Of a stretch of DNA of 64,000 bases, positions 51,808 to 60,118 are shown in pieces; position 1 is the first letter of the stretch; each line of letters opens with the position of its first letter. Origin of the DNA: Spectribacter acetivorans (GTDB lineage: Bacteria; Pseudomonadota; Gammaproteobacteria; Nevskiales; Salinisphaeraceae); assembly GCF_031846305.1 (NCBI RefSeq), contig NZ_JAVRHY010000004.1, forward strand, positions 124,001 to 188,000, in the 5' to 3' direction. A program made the position numbers and the translations under genes. The notes beneath the pieces are model-generated. The model was not told the DNA's origin. It saw only the letters and a program-made list of their open reading frames with translations, and did no database searches.

Positions 51808-53724
51808 ATGCGATTCATGCCAGCCTTGCTACTGGCGATGGCGCCATTGTCGGCCATCGCCCACGAACCGCTGAGCCTGCCCGAAATCGGCGTCACGGGC
51901 GAGGCGGCGGGACCGACATCGCTCGGCGACGCTGTCGACCAGCAACCGGTGGACAGCAGCGTCATCGACCGGGAAGCCATCGAACGTCAGGCCGCCAATA
52001 ACGTGGTCGATCTGTTCCGCACCACGCCGGGCGTGACAGTGCGCAGCCTCGGGCAGGGAGCGATCGGGGATGATCTTGGCATCCGCGGCTTCACGGGGGG
52101 GCACAGTACCGACGTGGCGATCCAGATCGATGGTGTGCCGGTCAATCAGCCGAATGGTCGGGCGCACGGGCTGGGCGACATCGGCTGGCTGGTGCCCGCG
52201 ATGATCGAGCGCATCGAAGTCATCAAGGGGCCGTTCTCCGCCGCCTACGGCAACTTCGCACAGGCAGGGGTGATCAACATCATCACGCGTACGGACGCCG
52301 AGCATGATCGGGTGCGGCTTGCCGGCGGCCGCTTCGCGCGCCTCGAGGGTACGCTGACGCTGGACGGCGGCGGGCCGTTCGGCGTGCTCCATGCGGGAGA
52401 CTCGGACGGATTCCGGAATAACCAGTTCGAGGAGCATTTCTCCGCATTCGGCAACCACGTTACCCACCTTGGTGAAGGGCATCTGCGGATTCAGGCCCAT
52501 GCCAGCCGGCGCGACTTCGGCGCGCCCGGCTATCTGCCGCTCGCCGATCTGCAGGCCGGTCGGATCGATCGGGAAGCCGCCTTCAATCCGACCGACGGCG
52601 GGCGCAGCGACGTCTACGGCGCATCGCTTCATTTCGATAGCGAGCGCTGGCAGTCATTGCTCTACGTCGGCGGCGACGACCGCAGCCGCTTCGCCAGTTT
52701 CAGCCCGACCCAGAACGTGGATTTCACGGATGCCACCTATGCCGGCTGGCGCATCATTCGCCGTTTCCAGGCGGACCCGGCCTGGTTCTGGCGAGTCGGC
52801 ACCGATGGCCGCTTCGATGACGGCGAGCGCACTCGCTTTGCCACCGATGGACAGCGAGGCCTGATGAATCTTGTGCGCAGCCGCGACAGCGAAAGCCTGA
52901 ATGCCGGCGTTTTCGCGGAAGCACAGTGGCAGGCACTGCCCAGCGTCAAGCTGACCGCCGGCCTGCGGGCCGACTCCGCGTACACGTCGGTCGATAACCG
53001 CTTCAATCCGGCCGCCGACGGCAGCGGCGACACCACCATCGTCACCCCTCGGTTCGGCGCGGCCTGGCAACCACTCTACGGCGTCGAGCTGTTCGCCAAT
53101 CACGGCACCGGCTTTCGCAGTCCCTCGGCCGAGGAATTATCCCCGGACACCGGCGTCTACCGCCAGCTCGAGCACGTGGAGCTGGAGAGCACCGACATCG
53201 GCCTGCGCTGGTTTCGCGGGCCATGGCGCGCATCCGCGAGCGCCTTCATCACGGATGCTGCCGGCGAGATCCGGGAAACCGCGCCGGGCGAATTCGTCAA
53301 CATCGGCGCCACCGAACGTGACGGCTTCGAGGTGGAACTGCGCTACGACAGCGGTGCCTGGCAGGCCTATCTGACCAGCACTCACCTGGATGCACGACAG
53401 CAGGACGGTGGTGGCGACGTCACCGGCGTTCCGGAGAATCAGCAGACCGCCGGCGTCAGCTGGCGTCACAAGCGCTGGACTACCGACATCTACGCACAGC
53501 GCTACGGCGAAACGCCGCTGACCGCGGATGCGGCCATTACCCGGGATGCCATCATCACGGTGGGCAGCCGGATCGCCTACGGCCCGCCGCGCTGGCGGGT
53601 TTTCGCCCAGGCCTTCTGGCGGCCGGATCCGCTATTGTCGGAATCGGCCTTCGGCTTCGGCGGCGGCGTGGTCGATCCCAAGCCGCGCATCGACGCCCTG
53701 GCCGGCGTCGAATTCCGCCTTTGA
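51808..53724 (+). CDS. TonB-dependent receptor
   Basis: 638 residues from the ATG at 51808; the much longer upstream frame is antisense. Signal peptide ends SAIA. The plug domain (about 35-150) has VDLFRTTPGVTVRSLGQG, LGIRGFTGGHSTDVAIQIDG and YGNFAQAGVINIITRT. The barrel follows with alternating strands to a C-terminal aromatic-type end VEFRL. It imports a substrate across the outer membrane using TonB energy. Divergent from the HupE/NikL operon and followed by a DUF4198 gene, so a nickel or cobalt chelate is a reasonable guess; a different metal or compound is possible. Confidence 0.88.
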   Translation: MRFMPALLLAMAPLSAIAHEPLSLPEIGVTGEAAGPTSLGDAVDQQPVDSSVIDREAIERQAANNVVDLFRTTPGVTVRSLGQGAIGDDLGIRGFTGGHSTDVAIQIDGVPVNQPNGRAHGLGDIGWLVPAMIERIEVIKGPFSAAYGNFAQAGVINIITRTDAEHDRVRLAGGRFARLEGTLTLDGGGPFGVLHAGDSDGFRNNQFEEHFSAFGNHVTHLGEGHLRIQAHASRRDFGAPGYLPLADLQAGRIDREAAFNPTDGGRSDVYGASLHFDSERWQSLLYVGGDDRSRFASFSPTQNVDFTDATYAGWRIIRRFQADPAWFWRVGTDGRFDDGERTRFATDGQRGLMNLVRSRDSESLNAGVFAEAQWQALPSVKLTAGLRADSAYTSVDNRFNPAADGSGDTTIVTPRFGAAWQPLYGVELFANHGTGFRSPSAEELSPDTGVYRQLEHVELESTDIGLRWFRGPWRASASAFITDAAGEIRETAPGEFVNIGATERDGFEVELRYDSGAWQAYLTSTHLDARQQDGGGDVTGVPENQQTAGVSWRHKRWTTDIYAQRYGETPLTADAAITRDAIITVGSRIAYGPPRWRVFAQAFWRPDPLLSESAFGFGGGVVDPKPRIDALAGVEFRL

Positions 53725-53786
53725 GAACTCTCTGCCTGATCTCGCGATCCGTGACCGACGCGACCGCCCGTACAAGGAACCCGCCT

Positions 53787-54488
53787 ATGCGTCACCTGCG
53801 AATGCTGACCGCCACACTCGCGCTGTGCCTGCCCGTGATGGCCCCAGCCCACGACGTCTGGGTCTCACCGGATTACCGGATCGAGTTCGGGCATCCGGCC
53901 GAGGTGCCCGAAGCCTATCCCCTGGAGCGACTGATGACCGTGCGGCTGCTCGATGCGCAGGGCCGGGAGCTGCTCTATGCCCATGATCGGAAGGACGGCA
54001 TGACCCATCTGATGCCGGCCGGCGAACCGGTCATGGCGCTGTTGCATTACGACAACGGCTACTACACCGAGAACCTGGCCGCGGGCGGTTACGAGCGGGG
54101 GCGTCAGGCCGACATCGCCGAACCCGGTAAGACCCGTCGCTTCGTCAAGTTCGGCAAGACACTGTTCGGCTGGAGCGCGATTGCCGACCGGCCGCAGGGC
54201 CTTCCGTTGGAAATCGTGCCACTTGCCGATCCCGCGGGGCTGACCGACGGGGCGCCACTGCCGGTGCAGGTATTGCAGGCGGGTCAGGCGCTATCGGGGG
54301 TCACCGTGTTGCGGGATGTGCCGGGTCACGAGGCTCAAGCGGAAACCGATGCCGCCGGCAAGGCGACCATTGCTTACGATCCCGCCATGGCACAGCTCTA
54401 TACCGTTCGCCATGAGGCTGCCGGCATCGAAACCGAGGTGGCGGGAATCGGACTGGCTTCGGCGCTATACCTGCACGCGCGGCCCTGA
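53787..54488 (+). CDS. DUF4198 periplasmic protein
   Basis: 233 residues from the ATG at 53787 with signal peptide MRHLRMLTATLALCLPVMAPAH. The mature N-terminus AHDVWVSPD is the DUF4198 hallmark; then ERLMTVRLLDAQGREL and LPVQVLQAGQALSGVTVLRDVP with an Ig-like beta domain, ending GIGLASALYLHARP. DUF4198 proteins are often next to nickel/cobalt import genes. It begins 62 bases after the TonB receptor and is probably in the same transcript. Partner of the receptor is inference. Confidence 0.85.
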   Translation: MRHLRMLTATLALCLPVMAPAHDVWVSPDYRIEFGHPAEVPEAYPLERLMTVRLLDAQGRELLYAHDRKDGMTHLMPAGEPVMALLHYDNGYYTENLAAGGYERGRQADIAEPGKTRRFVKFGKTLFGWSAIADRPQGLPLEIVPLADPAGLTDGAPLPVQVLQAGQALSGVTVLRDVPGHEAQAETDAAGKATIAYDPAMAQLYTVRHEAAGIETEVAGIGLASALYLHARP

Positions 54489-54502
54489 CATTGGAAACGA
54501 TC

Positions 54503-54528
54503 CTGCCTGTCGGGCAGTGACGTATAAT
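54503..54528 (+). promoter_or_regulatory. promoter of the MerR-type gene with overlapping inverted repeat
   Basis: A perfect -10 hexamer TATAAT at 54523-54528 lies 31 bases before the MerR start. Immediately upstream, CTGCC (54503-54507) and GGCAG (54513-54517) form an inverted repeat around a five-base centre, where a MerR-type repressor would bind. No good -35 was found. Confidence 0.5.
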
Positions 54529-54559
54529 TCGGGATTCGGTTCGATCCAGCCCGAGTGGG

Positions 54560-55348
54560 ATGGCCAGCAAACAGGGCAAATCCGCGAAGCGTTCCGGCGA
54601 ATTCAGCATCGACGAGCTGGCGCGCACCTCCGGCATGACGGTGCGCAATATCCGCGCCTACCAGGATCGTGGTCTGCTGCCGCCGCCGATGCGCCGCGGC
54701 CGTCGCGGGGTCTACAACGACGATCATCTTTCGCGGCTGCGCATCATCGCCCGGCTGCTGGATCGCGGTTACACCCTGTCCAACATCGACGAGCTGATTG
54801 CCAGCTGGGAACAGGGGCGCGACATCGCCGAGATCCTGGGTCTAGAAACCGCGGTCGCCAGTCCCTGGTCGGACGAGGTGCCGGATTACCTGACCATGCC
54901 CCAGCTGGTACAGCGGTTCGGCAAGGCGTTCTCCGGCCGCGGCCTCAAGAAGGCGGTGGAACTGGGCATCCTTCAGCCCGAGGGCATGTACTACCGGGTA
55001 CCCAGCCCACGCATGCTTCACGCCGGCAAGGAACTGGTGGACATCGGCATCCCGCTGACCGACATGCTGGACGTGGTGGCCTACCTGCGCCGCAACGTCG
55101 AGGAAGCCGCCGAGGAAATGGTCAAGCTGATTGCCCACCATGTATTCGATCGCTACGGCGAGGACCTGCCCCCCACCAAAGACCTGCCCGAACTCTCCGA
55201 CATGATCTGGCGCCTGCGCCCGCTGGTGGAGATGGCCGTGCTGCCGGAAGTGGCCCGGGCCATGGAAAAGGCGGCCGACCGCTTCCTGGGGGACCGGCTG
55301 GCCCAGGTACTGGATCACCTCCAGGAAATCGATACCGCCCCGCGTTAG
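54560..55348 (+). CDS. MerR-family transcriptional regulator
   Basis: 262 residues. N-terminal winged HTH: FSIDELARTSGMTVRNIRAYQDRGLLPPP then RRGVYNDDHLSRLRIIARLLDRGYTL (quoted in pieces; the YQDRGLL and Y-N-D-D-H-L-S-R-L are the MerR hallmarks). The C-terminal 170 residues form a helical effector domain without a Cys-based metal site, so a ligand such as a hydrophobic compound is more plausible than a metal. It lies directly upstream of the hydrolase/BVMO cluster and probably controls it (inference). A strong -10 and an inverted repeat precede the gene. Confidence 0.87.
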   Translation: MASKQGKSAKRSGEFSIDELARTSGMTVRNIRAYQDRGLLPPPMRRGRRGVYNDDHLSRLRIIARLLDRGYTLSNIDELIASWEQGRDIAEILGLETAVASPWSDEVPDYLTMPQLVQRFGKAFSGRGLKKAVELGILQPEGMYYRVPSPRMLHAGKELVDIGIPLTDMLDVVAYLRRNVEEAAEEMVKLIAHHVFDRYGEDLPPTKDLPELSDMIWRLRPLVEMAVLPEVARAMEKAADRFLGDRLAQVLDHLQEIDTAPR

Positions 55349-55354
55349 TGACGC

Positions 55355-55370
55355 ACCGGCTGAAGCCGGT
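55355..55370. repeat. REP-like palindrome after the MerR gene
   Basis: ACCGGCT (55355-55361), GA, AGCCGGT (55364-55370): a perfect seven-base stem with a two-base loop, starting six bases after the MerR stop. No T-run follows on either strand, so it is either a REP-like element or a rho-dependent terminator hairpin. Confidence 0.5.
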
Positions 55371-55465
55371 CTCGCGTCCGTCCGCCGCTGCCCCCTGTGC
55401 CTCGCCACGCCGGCCCTGCCCGCAGGCCCGGGCCCGCTTTACCGCTCCGGAATGCGGCAACGCAC

Positions 55466-55535
55466 AATTGTTTATTCAATAAAAAACAAAAACTTATCAG
55501 GAAAGTTGACATGTAGAATATTTATGTGACATCGT
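55466..55535 (+). promoter_or_regulatory. AT-rich promoter region upstream of the hydrolase/BVMO cluster
   Basis: A long AT-rich stretch (AATTGTTTATTC, AATAAAAAACAAAAAC) and TTGACA at 55506-55511 followed by TAGAATATTTATGTG. The -10 cannot be set safely: TAGAAT is too near the TTGACA for a normal spacer. It is the only AT-rich block in the area and sits directly before the cluster, so it is the best promoter candidate. Confidence 0.4.
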
Positions 55536-55564
55536 CCAATGGTACGTTTAATGGTGTCACCGAT

Positions 55565-56500
55565 ATGACGACCAGCAACACGAACAGCGACGGCAACACG
55601 CAGCGCGTGCCCACCCGTGACGGGGGCTGGCTGGCGGTGGACGTGCGCGGTTCGGCAACGGCCGCCACGGTGGTGCTGGTGCATGGCTATCCCGACAGCC
55701 GCCGGGTATGGCGGCACACGGCGGCCAACCTGACGCCGCGCATGCGGGTGGTGACCTTCGATGTGCGCGGCGCCGGCGATTCGTTCCGCCCGACGCGGGA
55801 CAGCGACTACCGCCTCGACAGACTGGCAGCCGATCTGACCGATGTCATCGATCATGTGTCACCGCGCCAGCCGGTGCATCTGGTCGGCCATGACTGGGGC
55901 GCCATCCAGGCCTGGGAGGTCGCCACCGATCCGGCCATGGCCGACCGGCTGCTCTCGTTCACCAGCGTCTCCGGCCCCTGCCTCGACCATATCGGGGACT
56001 GGATGCGCCGGCAGGGGCTGCACCCGCGCACGTTCGGACAACTGCTCAAATCCTGGTACGTCGGCGCCTTCCATCTGCCGCTGCTGCCAGGCCTGGTGTG
56101 GCGCGCCGGTATGGCACGCGTCTGGCCGCAACTGATGGCGCGGTCGGAGGGGATTCATCCGGAACGCGACCCGAACCAGACCGCCAACGGCGTGCACGGT
56201 ACTGCCCTGTACCGGGCCAACGTGTTGCCCCGGCTGCGACACCCGCGGCAACGGCTGGCGCAGGTGCCGGTGCAACTGATCATTCCCACCGCGGACCCGT
56301 TCGTGACGCCGGCCATGGCCGCCAGCGCCACCCCCTGGTGCGAGCGTCTGCGCCGGGTGGAAATCAATGCCGGCCACTGGCTGCCGCTGTCGCAACCCAT
56401 GTGGCTGGCCCGCCATATCCATGAATTTTCGGCGCAGTGCGAGGCGGGCGGCGTCCCGACCCGCGCGGCGCGCATCGACCACTGCCGCACCGCGGCGTAA
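55565..56500 (+). CDS. alpha/beta hydrolase, epoxide-hydrolase-like
   Basis: 311 residues from the ATG at 55565; a GTG at 55526 is open 13 codons upstream but sits in the promoter. Oxyanion loop HGYPDSRR, then GHDWGAIQAW with Asp nucleophile as in epoxide hydrolases and dehalogenases, DVRGAGDS, and the histidine in INAGHWLPLSQP. It could hydrolyse an epoxide or an ester formed by the monooxygenase encoded further down. First gene after the MerR regulator, 33 bases before the metal-dependent hydrolase. Confidence 0.87.
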   Translation: MTTSNTNSDGNTQRVPTRDGGWLAVDVRGSATAATVVLVHGYPDSRRVWRHTAANLTPRMRVVTFDVRGAGDSFRPTRDSDYRLDRLAADLTDVIDHVSPRQPVHLVGHDWGAIQAWEVATDPAMADRLLSFTSVSGPCLDHIGDWMRRQGLHPRTFGQLLKSWYVGAFHLPLLPGLVWRAGMARVWPQLMARSEGIHPERDPNQTANGVHGTALYRANVLPRLRHPRQRLAQVPVQLIIPTADPFVTPAMAASATPWCERLRRVEINAGHWLPLSQPMWLARHIHEFSAQCEAGGVPTRAARIDHCRTAA

Positions 56501-56533
56501 GCCTCAACCGGCTGACAACTCAGGAGTAAGACC

Positions 56534-57469
56534 ATGAGTGAAGCAACCCGCAAGCCCACCAACGGCCAGGCCAAGTCGGCCCCGACGGTGTCGGATTCCG
56601 GCCGCCCCGAAGACGGTACCAGCGTGATGCCGGAACGGCGCGACCTGCATTTCCTGCCGCCCGCCGAGCACATCGACAACTGGCACGGACGGGGCGCCCA
56701 TCTCACCCAGTTCATGAACACGCTGTCGCTGTTCTTCCCGGCCGGCGAGCGCATGTTCATCGACGCGGTGCGCGACTATCGCGATCAGATTCCGGATCCG
56801 GACCTGAAGAAGGCGGCCACCGCCTTTATCGGCCAGGAGGCCATGCACTCGCGTGAACACATCGAGTACAACAAACTGATGGAAGACGCCGGCCTGCCGG
56901 CCGAGAAGCTGGACGCCTTTGTCTGGTCGCTGCTGGACTGGATCAAGGACAACACGCCGAAGGCCGTGCCGCTGACCGCCACCGTGGCGCTGGAGCATTT
57001 CACCGCCCTGATGGGCAGCGCCATCCTCGACGACGAATCGGTGATGGACGGCTCCCAGGACGACTACAAGCGCATGTGGCTGTGGCACGCCCTGGAAGAG
57101 GTCGAGCACAAGGCCGTGGCCTATGACGTCTACGAAAAGACCATCGGCCGTGGTCCCGGCGCCTACATCAACCGCGCCGGCGGCATGGTGCTGGCAACCG
57201 CCATCTTCTGGCCGCTGGTGGCCGCCTTCTACTTCCAGATGACCCAGGCCAGCCCGGCCTGCAAGAAGGAAGGCTGGCGCGGGCATCTCACCGTGCTCAA
57301 CACCCTGTTCGGCAAGCCCGGCGTACTGCGTCGCCAGGTGCCGGAGTGGCTGGCCTACTTCAAGTACAGCTTCCATCCCTGGCAGCAGAACAACAGCCAT
57401 CATCTGGCCCGCATCGACCAGCTGACCGAGGAAGCCGACGCCGCCTACGCCGCGGCCACCCACCACTAG
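56534..57469 (+). CDS. COG3687-type metal-dependent hydrolase
   Basis: 311 residues. The family (PF10118) carries ferritin-like di-iron motifs: GQEAMHSREHIEYN near residue 120 and LWHALEEVEHKAVAYDVYE near 205, each with the E-x-x-H arrangement. A hydrophobic stretch ATAIFWPLVAAFYF may associate with membrane. Reaction unknown; the di-iron site suggests oxidation chemistry rather than simple hydrolysis (inference). It starts after GGAG at 56521-56524, with a short gap to the BVMO gene, so co-transcription is likely. Confidence 0.87.
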   Translation: MSEATRKPTNGQAKSAPTVSDSGRPEDGTSVMPERRDLHFLPPAEHIDNWHGRGAHLTQFMNTLSLFFPAGERMFIDAVRDYRDQIPDPDLKKAATAFIGQEAMHSREHIEYNKLMEDAGLPAEKLDAFVWSLLDWIKDNTPKAVPLTATVALEHFTALMGSAILDDESVMDGSQDDYKRMWLWHALEEVEHKAVAYDVYEKTIGRGPGAYINRAGGMVLATAIFWPLVAAFYFQMTQASPACKKEGWRGHLTVLNTLFGKPGVLRRQVPEWLAYFKYSFHPWQQNNSHHLARIDQLTEEADAAYAAATHH

Positions 57470-57557
57470 GCCGACTCAGGCCGATCCCCATCGGCGGTCC
57501 GGTAGATGCCGGGCCGCCGGTTCCGGGCCTGCCCGGACCAGACAGGAGACCATTCCC

Positions 57558-59099
57558 ATGGCCTCGACCCCCCTGACCACCCGCCCCACCGATGTGGATG
57601 TGGCCGTGATCGGCACCGGATTCTCCGGGCTGGGCATGGCCATCAACCTCAAGCAGTCGGGGCGTGATGATTTCGTGGTGCTGGAAGCCGCCGATGATCT
57701 GGGCGGCACCTGGCGCGACAACCACTACCCCGGCTGCGGCTGCGACGTTCCGTCGCATCTCTACTCGTTCTCGTTCGAGCCCAACCCCGACTGGTCGCGC
57801 CAATTCGCGCCCCAGGCCGAGATCTGGGCCTACCTGCGGCATTGCGCGGAGAAGTACGAGGTCACCGGCCACATCCGCTACAACAACCGGGTGGAGTCGG
57901 CCGAGTGGGACGAGGCCGGCGGCTTTTGGCATGTGCGCACCAGCCGTGGCTACTGGCGGGCAAAGTCGCTGGTATCCGGCATCGGCGGCCTGTCCCGGCC
58001 CAGCTATCCGACGATCCCGGGGATCGAGAACTTCCGGGGCAGGACCTTCCACTCCCAGCAGTGGGATCACGATTACGATCTTGCCGGCAAGCGGGTGGCA
58101 GTCATCGGCACCGGCGCCTCCGCGATCCAGTTCGTACCGCAGATCGCGGCCGACGTCGGCGAGCTGCACCTGTTCCAGCGTACCCCGCCCTGGGTGGTGC
58201 CCAAGCCGGATCGCGCAGTCACGCGGCTGGAGCAGGCCCTGTTCAAGCGCCTGCCGTCGGCGCAATTGGCGGTGCGCAACGCACTCTACTGGCAGCTGGA
58301 GTCGCGGGCACTGGCCTTCGTGGTCCAGCCGCGGCTGATGAAGTTGATGGAACGCCAGGCCAGACGCCATCTGCGCAAACAGGTGCCGGACCGCGACCTG
58401 CGCAAGCGCCTGACGCCCGATTACACCCTGGGCTGCAAGCGGGTGCTGATCTCCGACGACTACTACCCCGCGCTGACGCGCGACAACGTCAATCTGGTGA
58501 CCGACGGCATCGCAGAGGTGCGCGAGCACAGCATCGTGACCGCCGATGGCAACGAACGCGAAGTGGACGCCATTATCTACGGCACCGGCTTCGCCGCCAC
58601 CGATCCGATCGGCCCGATGAAGATCACCGGCCGCAATGGCGCCGACCTGCGCGAAACCTTCGCCGAAACCGGCACCGAAGCGTTCCTGGGTACCACGGTG
58701 TCGGGCTTTCCCAATCTGTTCCTGCTGACGGGGCCGAATACCGGGCTGGGGCATAATTCGATGGTGTACATGATCGAATCCCAGATCGCGCTGGTCATGG
58801 ACACGCTCAAGGCCATCGACTACGAGGGCCTGGCCGCAGTCGAAGTCAAACGGGCCTCGCAGGACGCCTATAATCACTGGGTCCACGAGCATACGAAAGA
58901 GGCCGTCTGGAACACCGGCGGCTGCAAGAGCTGGTACCTGGACGCCAACGGCAAGAACGTGACCCTCTGGCCCGGCTTTACCTGGGACTTCCGGCGCCGC
59001 ACCCGGCGATTCCCGGCCCGGCATTTCGAACTGTTGCGGGCCGAGGATCTAGCGCCCGCGGTCGTCAGTGCGGAGATTGAACCGGCCAACGCGGCCTGA
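57558..59099 (+). CDS. Baeyer-Villiger flavin monooxygenase
   Basis: 513 residues with two Rossmann loops (GTGFSGLGM near 15 and GTGASAIQF near 185). The BVMO fingerprint FxGxxxHxxxW is intact at residues 159-169 (FRGRTFHSQQW). Further family blocks: GGTWRDNHYPGCGCD and GTGFAATDPIGPM. It would insert oxygen next to a ketone to give an ester or lactone using NADPH and FAD, and the neighbouring alpha/beta hydrolase could cleave that product. The SDR further down could provide ketone from a secondary alcohol. A hairpin-rich repeat follows this gene. Confidence 0.93.
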   Translation: MASTPLTTRPTDVDVAVIGTGFSGLGMAINLKQSGRDDFVVLEAADDLGGTWRDNHYPGCGCDVPSHLYSFSFEPNPDWSRQFAPQAEIWAYLRHCAEKYEVTGHIRYNNRVESAEWDEAGGFWHVRTSRGYWRAKSLVSGIGGLSRPSYPTIPGIENFRGRTFHSQQWDHDYDLAGKRVAVIGTGASAIQFVPQIAADVGELHLFQRTPPWVVPKPDRAVTRLEQALFKRLPSAQLAVRNALYWQLESRALAFVVQPRLMKLMERQARRHLRKQVPDRDLRKRLTPDYTLGCKRVLISDDYYPALTRDNVNLVTDGIAEVREHSIVTADGNEREVDAIIYGTGFAATDPIGPMKITGRNGADLRETFAETGTEAFLGTTVSGFPNLFLLTGPNTGLGHNSMVYMIESQIALVMDTLKAIDYEGLAAVEVKRASQDAYNHWVHEHTKEAVWNTGGCKSWYLDANGKNVTLWPGFTWDFRRRTRRFPARHFELLRAEDLAPAVVSAEIEPANAA

Positions 59100-59107
59100 G
59101 AAAGAAG

Positions 59108-59216
59108 CCCCTCTCCCGCCTGCGGGAGAGGGGTTGGGGAGAGGGTACGAGCGAATCAGCCGCCTCCGGCGGCACCCCCTCTCCCTGACCCTCTCCCCCG
59201 TCGGCGGGGGAGAGGG
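59108..59216. repeat. inverted pair of CCCCTCTCCC hairpin repeats
   Basis: Hairpin one: CCCCTCTCCCGC (59108-59119) with GCGGGAGAGGGG (59122-59133). Hairpin two: CCCTCTCCCCCG (59189-59200) with CGGGGGAGAGGG (59205-59216), loop TCGG. The two units and their CCCTCTCC/GGAGAGGG flanks are inverse copies. Read as protein they give the phantom PSPxGRG peptides seen in many GC-rich genomes. Located between the BVMO and SDR genes in the same transcript. Confidence 0.82.
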
Positions 59217-59240
59217 GACTGAATCAACCGGGAGAGCAGG

Positions 59241-60083
59241 ATGAAGGACTTCAAGAACAAGGTTGCCGCCATTACCGGCGCCGGCTCGGGCATCGGCCGC
59301 GCACTGGCGATGGAGCTGGGCGCCCGCGGCTGCCACCTGGCGCTGTCGGACGTCAACCGCGCCAGCCTGACCGAAACCGCGCAACTGGTCGACGAAAGCA
59401 GCGCCGTCAAGGTCACCACGCAGGTGGTGGATGTTGCCAAGCGCCAGGCCGTGCACACCTGGGCCGGCAAGGTGGCGGCCGAGCATGGCGCCGTGCATCT
59501 GGTATTCAACAACGCCGGGGTGGCGCTGGGCAGCACCATCGAGGGTGCCGATTACGACGATCTGGAATGGATCATGAACATCAACTTCTGGGGCGTGGTC
59601 CACGGCACCAAGGCATTCCTGCCCCATCTGCGCGCGGCCGGCGAAGGCCACATCGTCAACATTTCCAGCGTGTTCGGCATCATCGGCGTACCCAGCCAGG
59701 GCGCCTACAACGCTACCAAGTTCGCGGTCCGCGGCTTCACCGAGGCCCTGCGGCAGGAACTGGACATGGACGGCGGCGGCATCTCGGCCACCAGCGTGCA
59801 TCCCGGCGGGATCAAGACCAATATCGCCCAGGCGGCCCGCTTCGCGGACAACATGGACGGCGTGCTCGGGGGCAAGAACGAGGCGGACGGCAAGGCCGCG
59901 TTCGAGAAGCTGTTCATCACCACGCCGGAATCAGCCGCCCGAACCATCCTGAAGGGCGTCCGGCGCGATTCGCGGCGCGTGCTCATCGGCCCGGATGCTC
60001 ATGCGATCGATGCCATGGCCCGCCTGCTGCCCAGTCATTACCAGTGGCTGGTCGGCATGGGCACGAAGTGGGCGATGCGCTGA
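59241..60083 (+). CDS. short-chain dehydrogenase/reductase
   Basis: 280 residues. Cofactor motif TGAGSGIGR near residue 11-19, NNAGVALGS near 91, catalytic Ser in NISSVFGIIG and the YNATK Tyr/Lys pair. Classical SDR. A cofactor Asp (ALSDVNRA) suggests NAD(H) or FAD-independent use of NAD. The likely reaction is alcohol/ketone interconversion, matching the BVMO upstream. Ribosome site GGAGAGCAGG lies eight bases before the start, after the hairpin repeat. Confidence 0.9.
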   Translation: MKDFKNKVAAITGAGSGIGRALAMELGARGCHLALSDVNRASLTETAQLVDESSAVKVTTQVVDVAKRQAVHTWAGKVAAEHGAVHLVFNNAGVALGSTIEGADYDDLEWIMNINFWGVVHGTKAFLPHLRAAGEGHIVNISSVFGIIGVPSQGAYNATKFAVRGFTEALRQELDMDGGGISATSVHPGGIKTNIAQAARFADNMDGVLGGKNEADGKAAFEKLFITTPESAARTILKGVRRDSRRVLIGPDAHAIDAMARLLPSHYQWLVGMGTKWAMR

Positions 60084-60118
60084 CGTCGGCCGCCTCGGGC
60101 GACGTCGGATCGGCTGGT

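Noticed and set aside
57360..59024. 554-residue minus-strand frame
   Set aside because: Antisense of the BVMO, which has both Rossmann loops and the fingerprint motif.
59049..59801. Minus-strand 250-residue frame with PSPxGRG peptides
   Set aside because: Produced by the hairpin repeats and antisense of the SDR gene.
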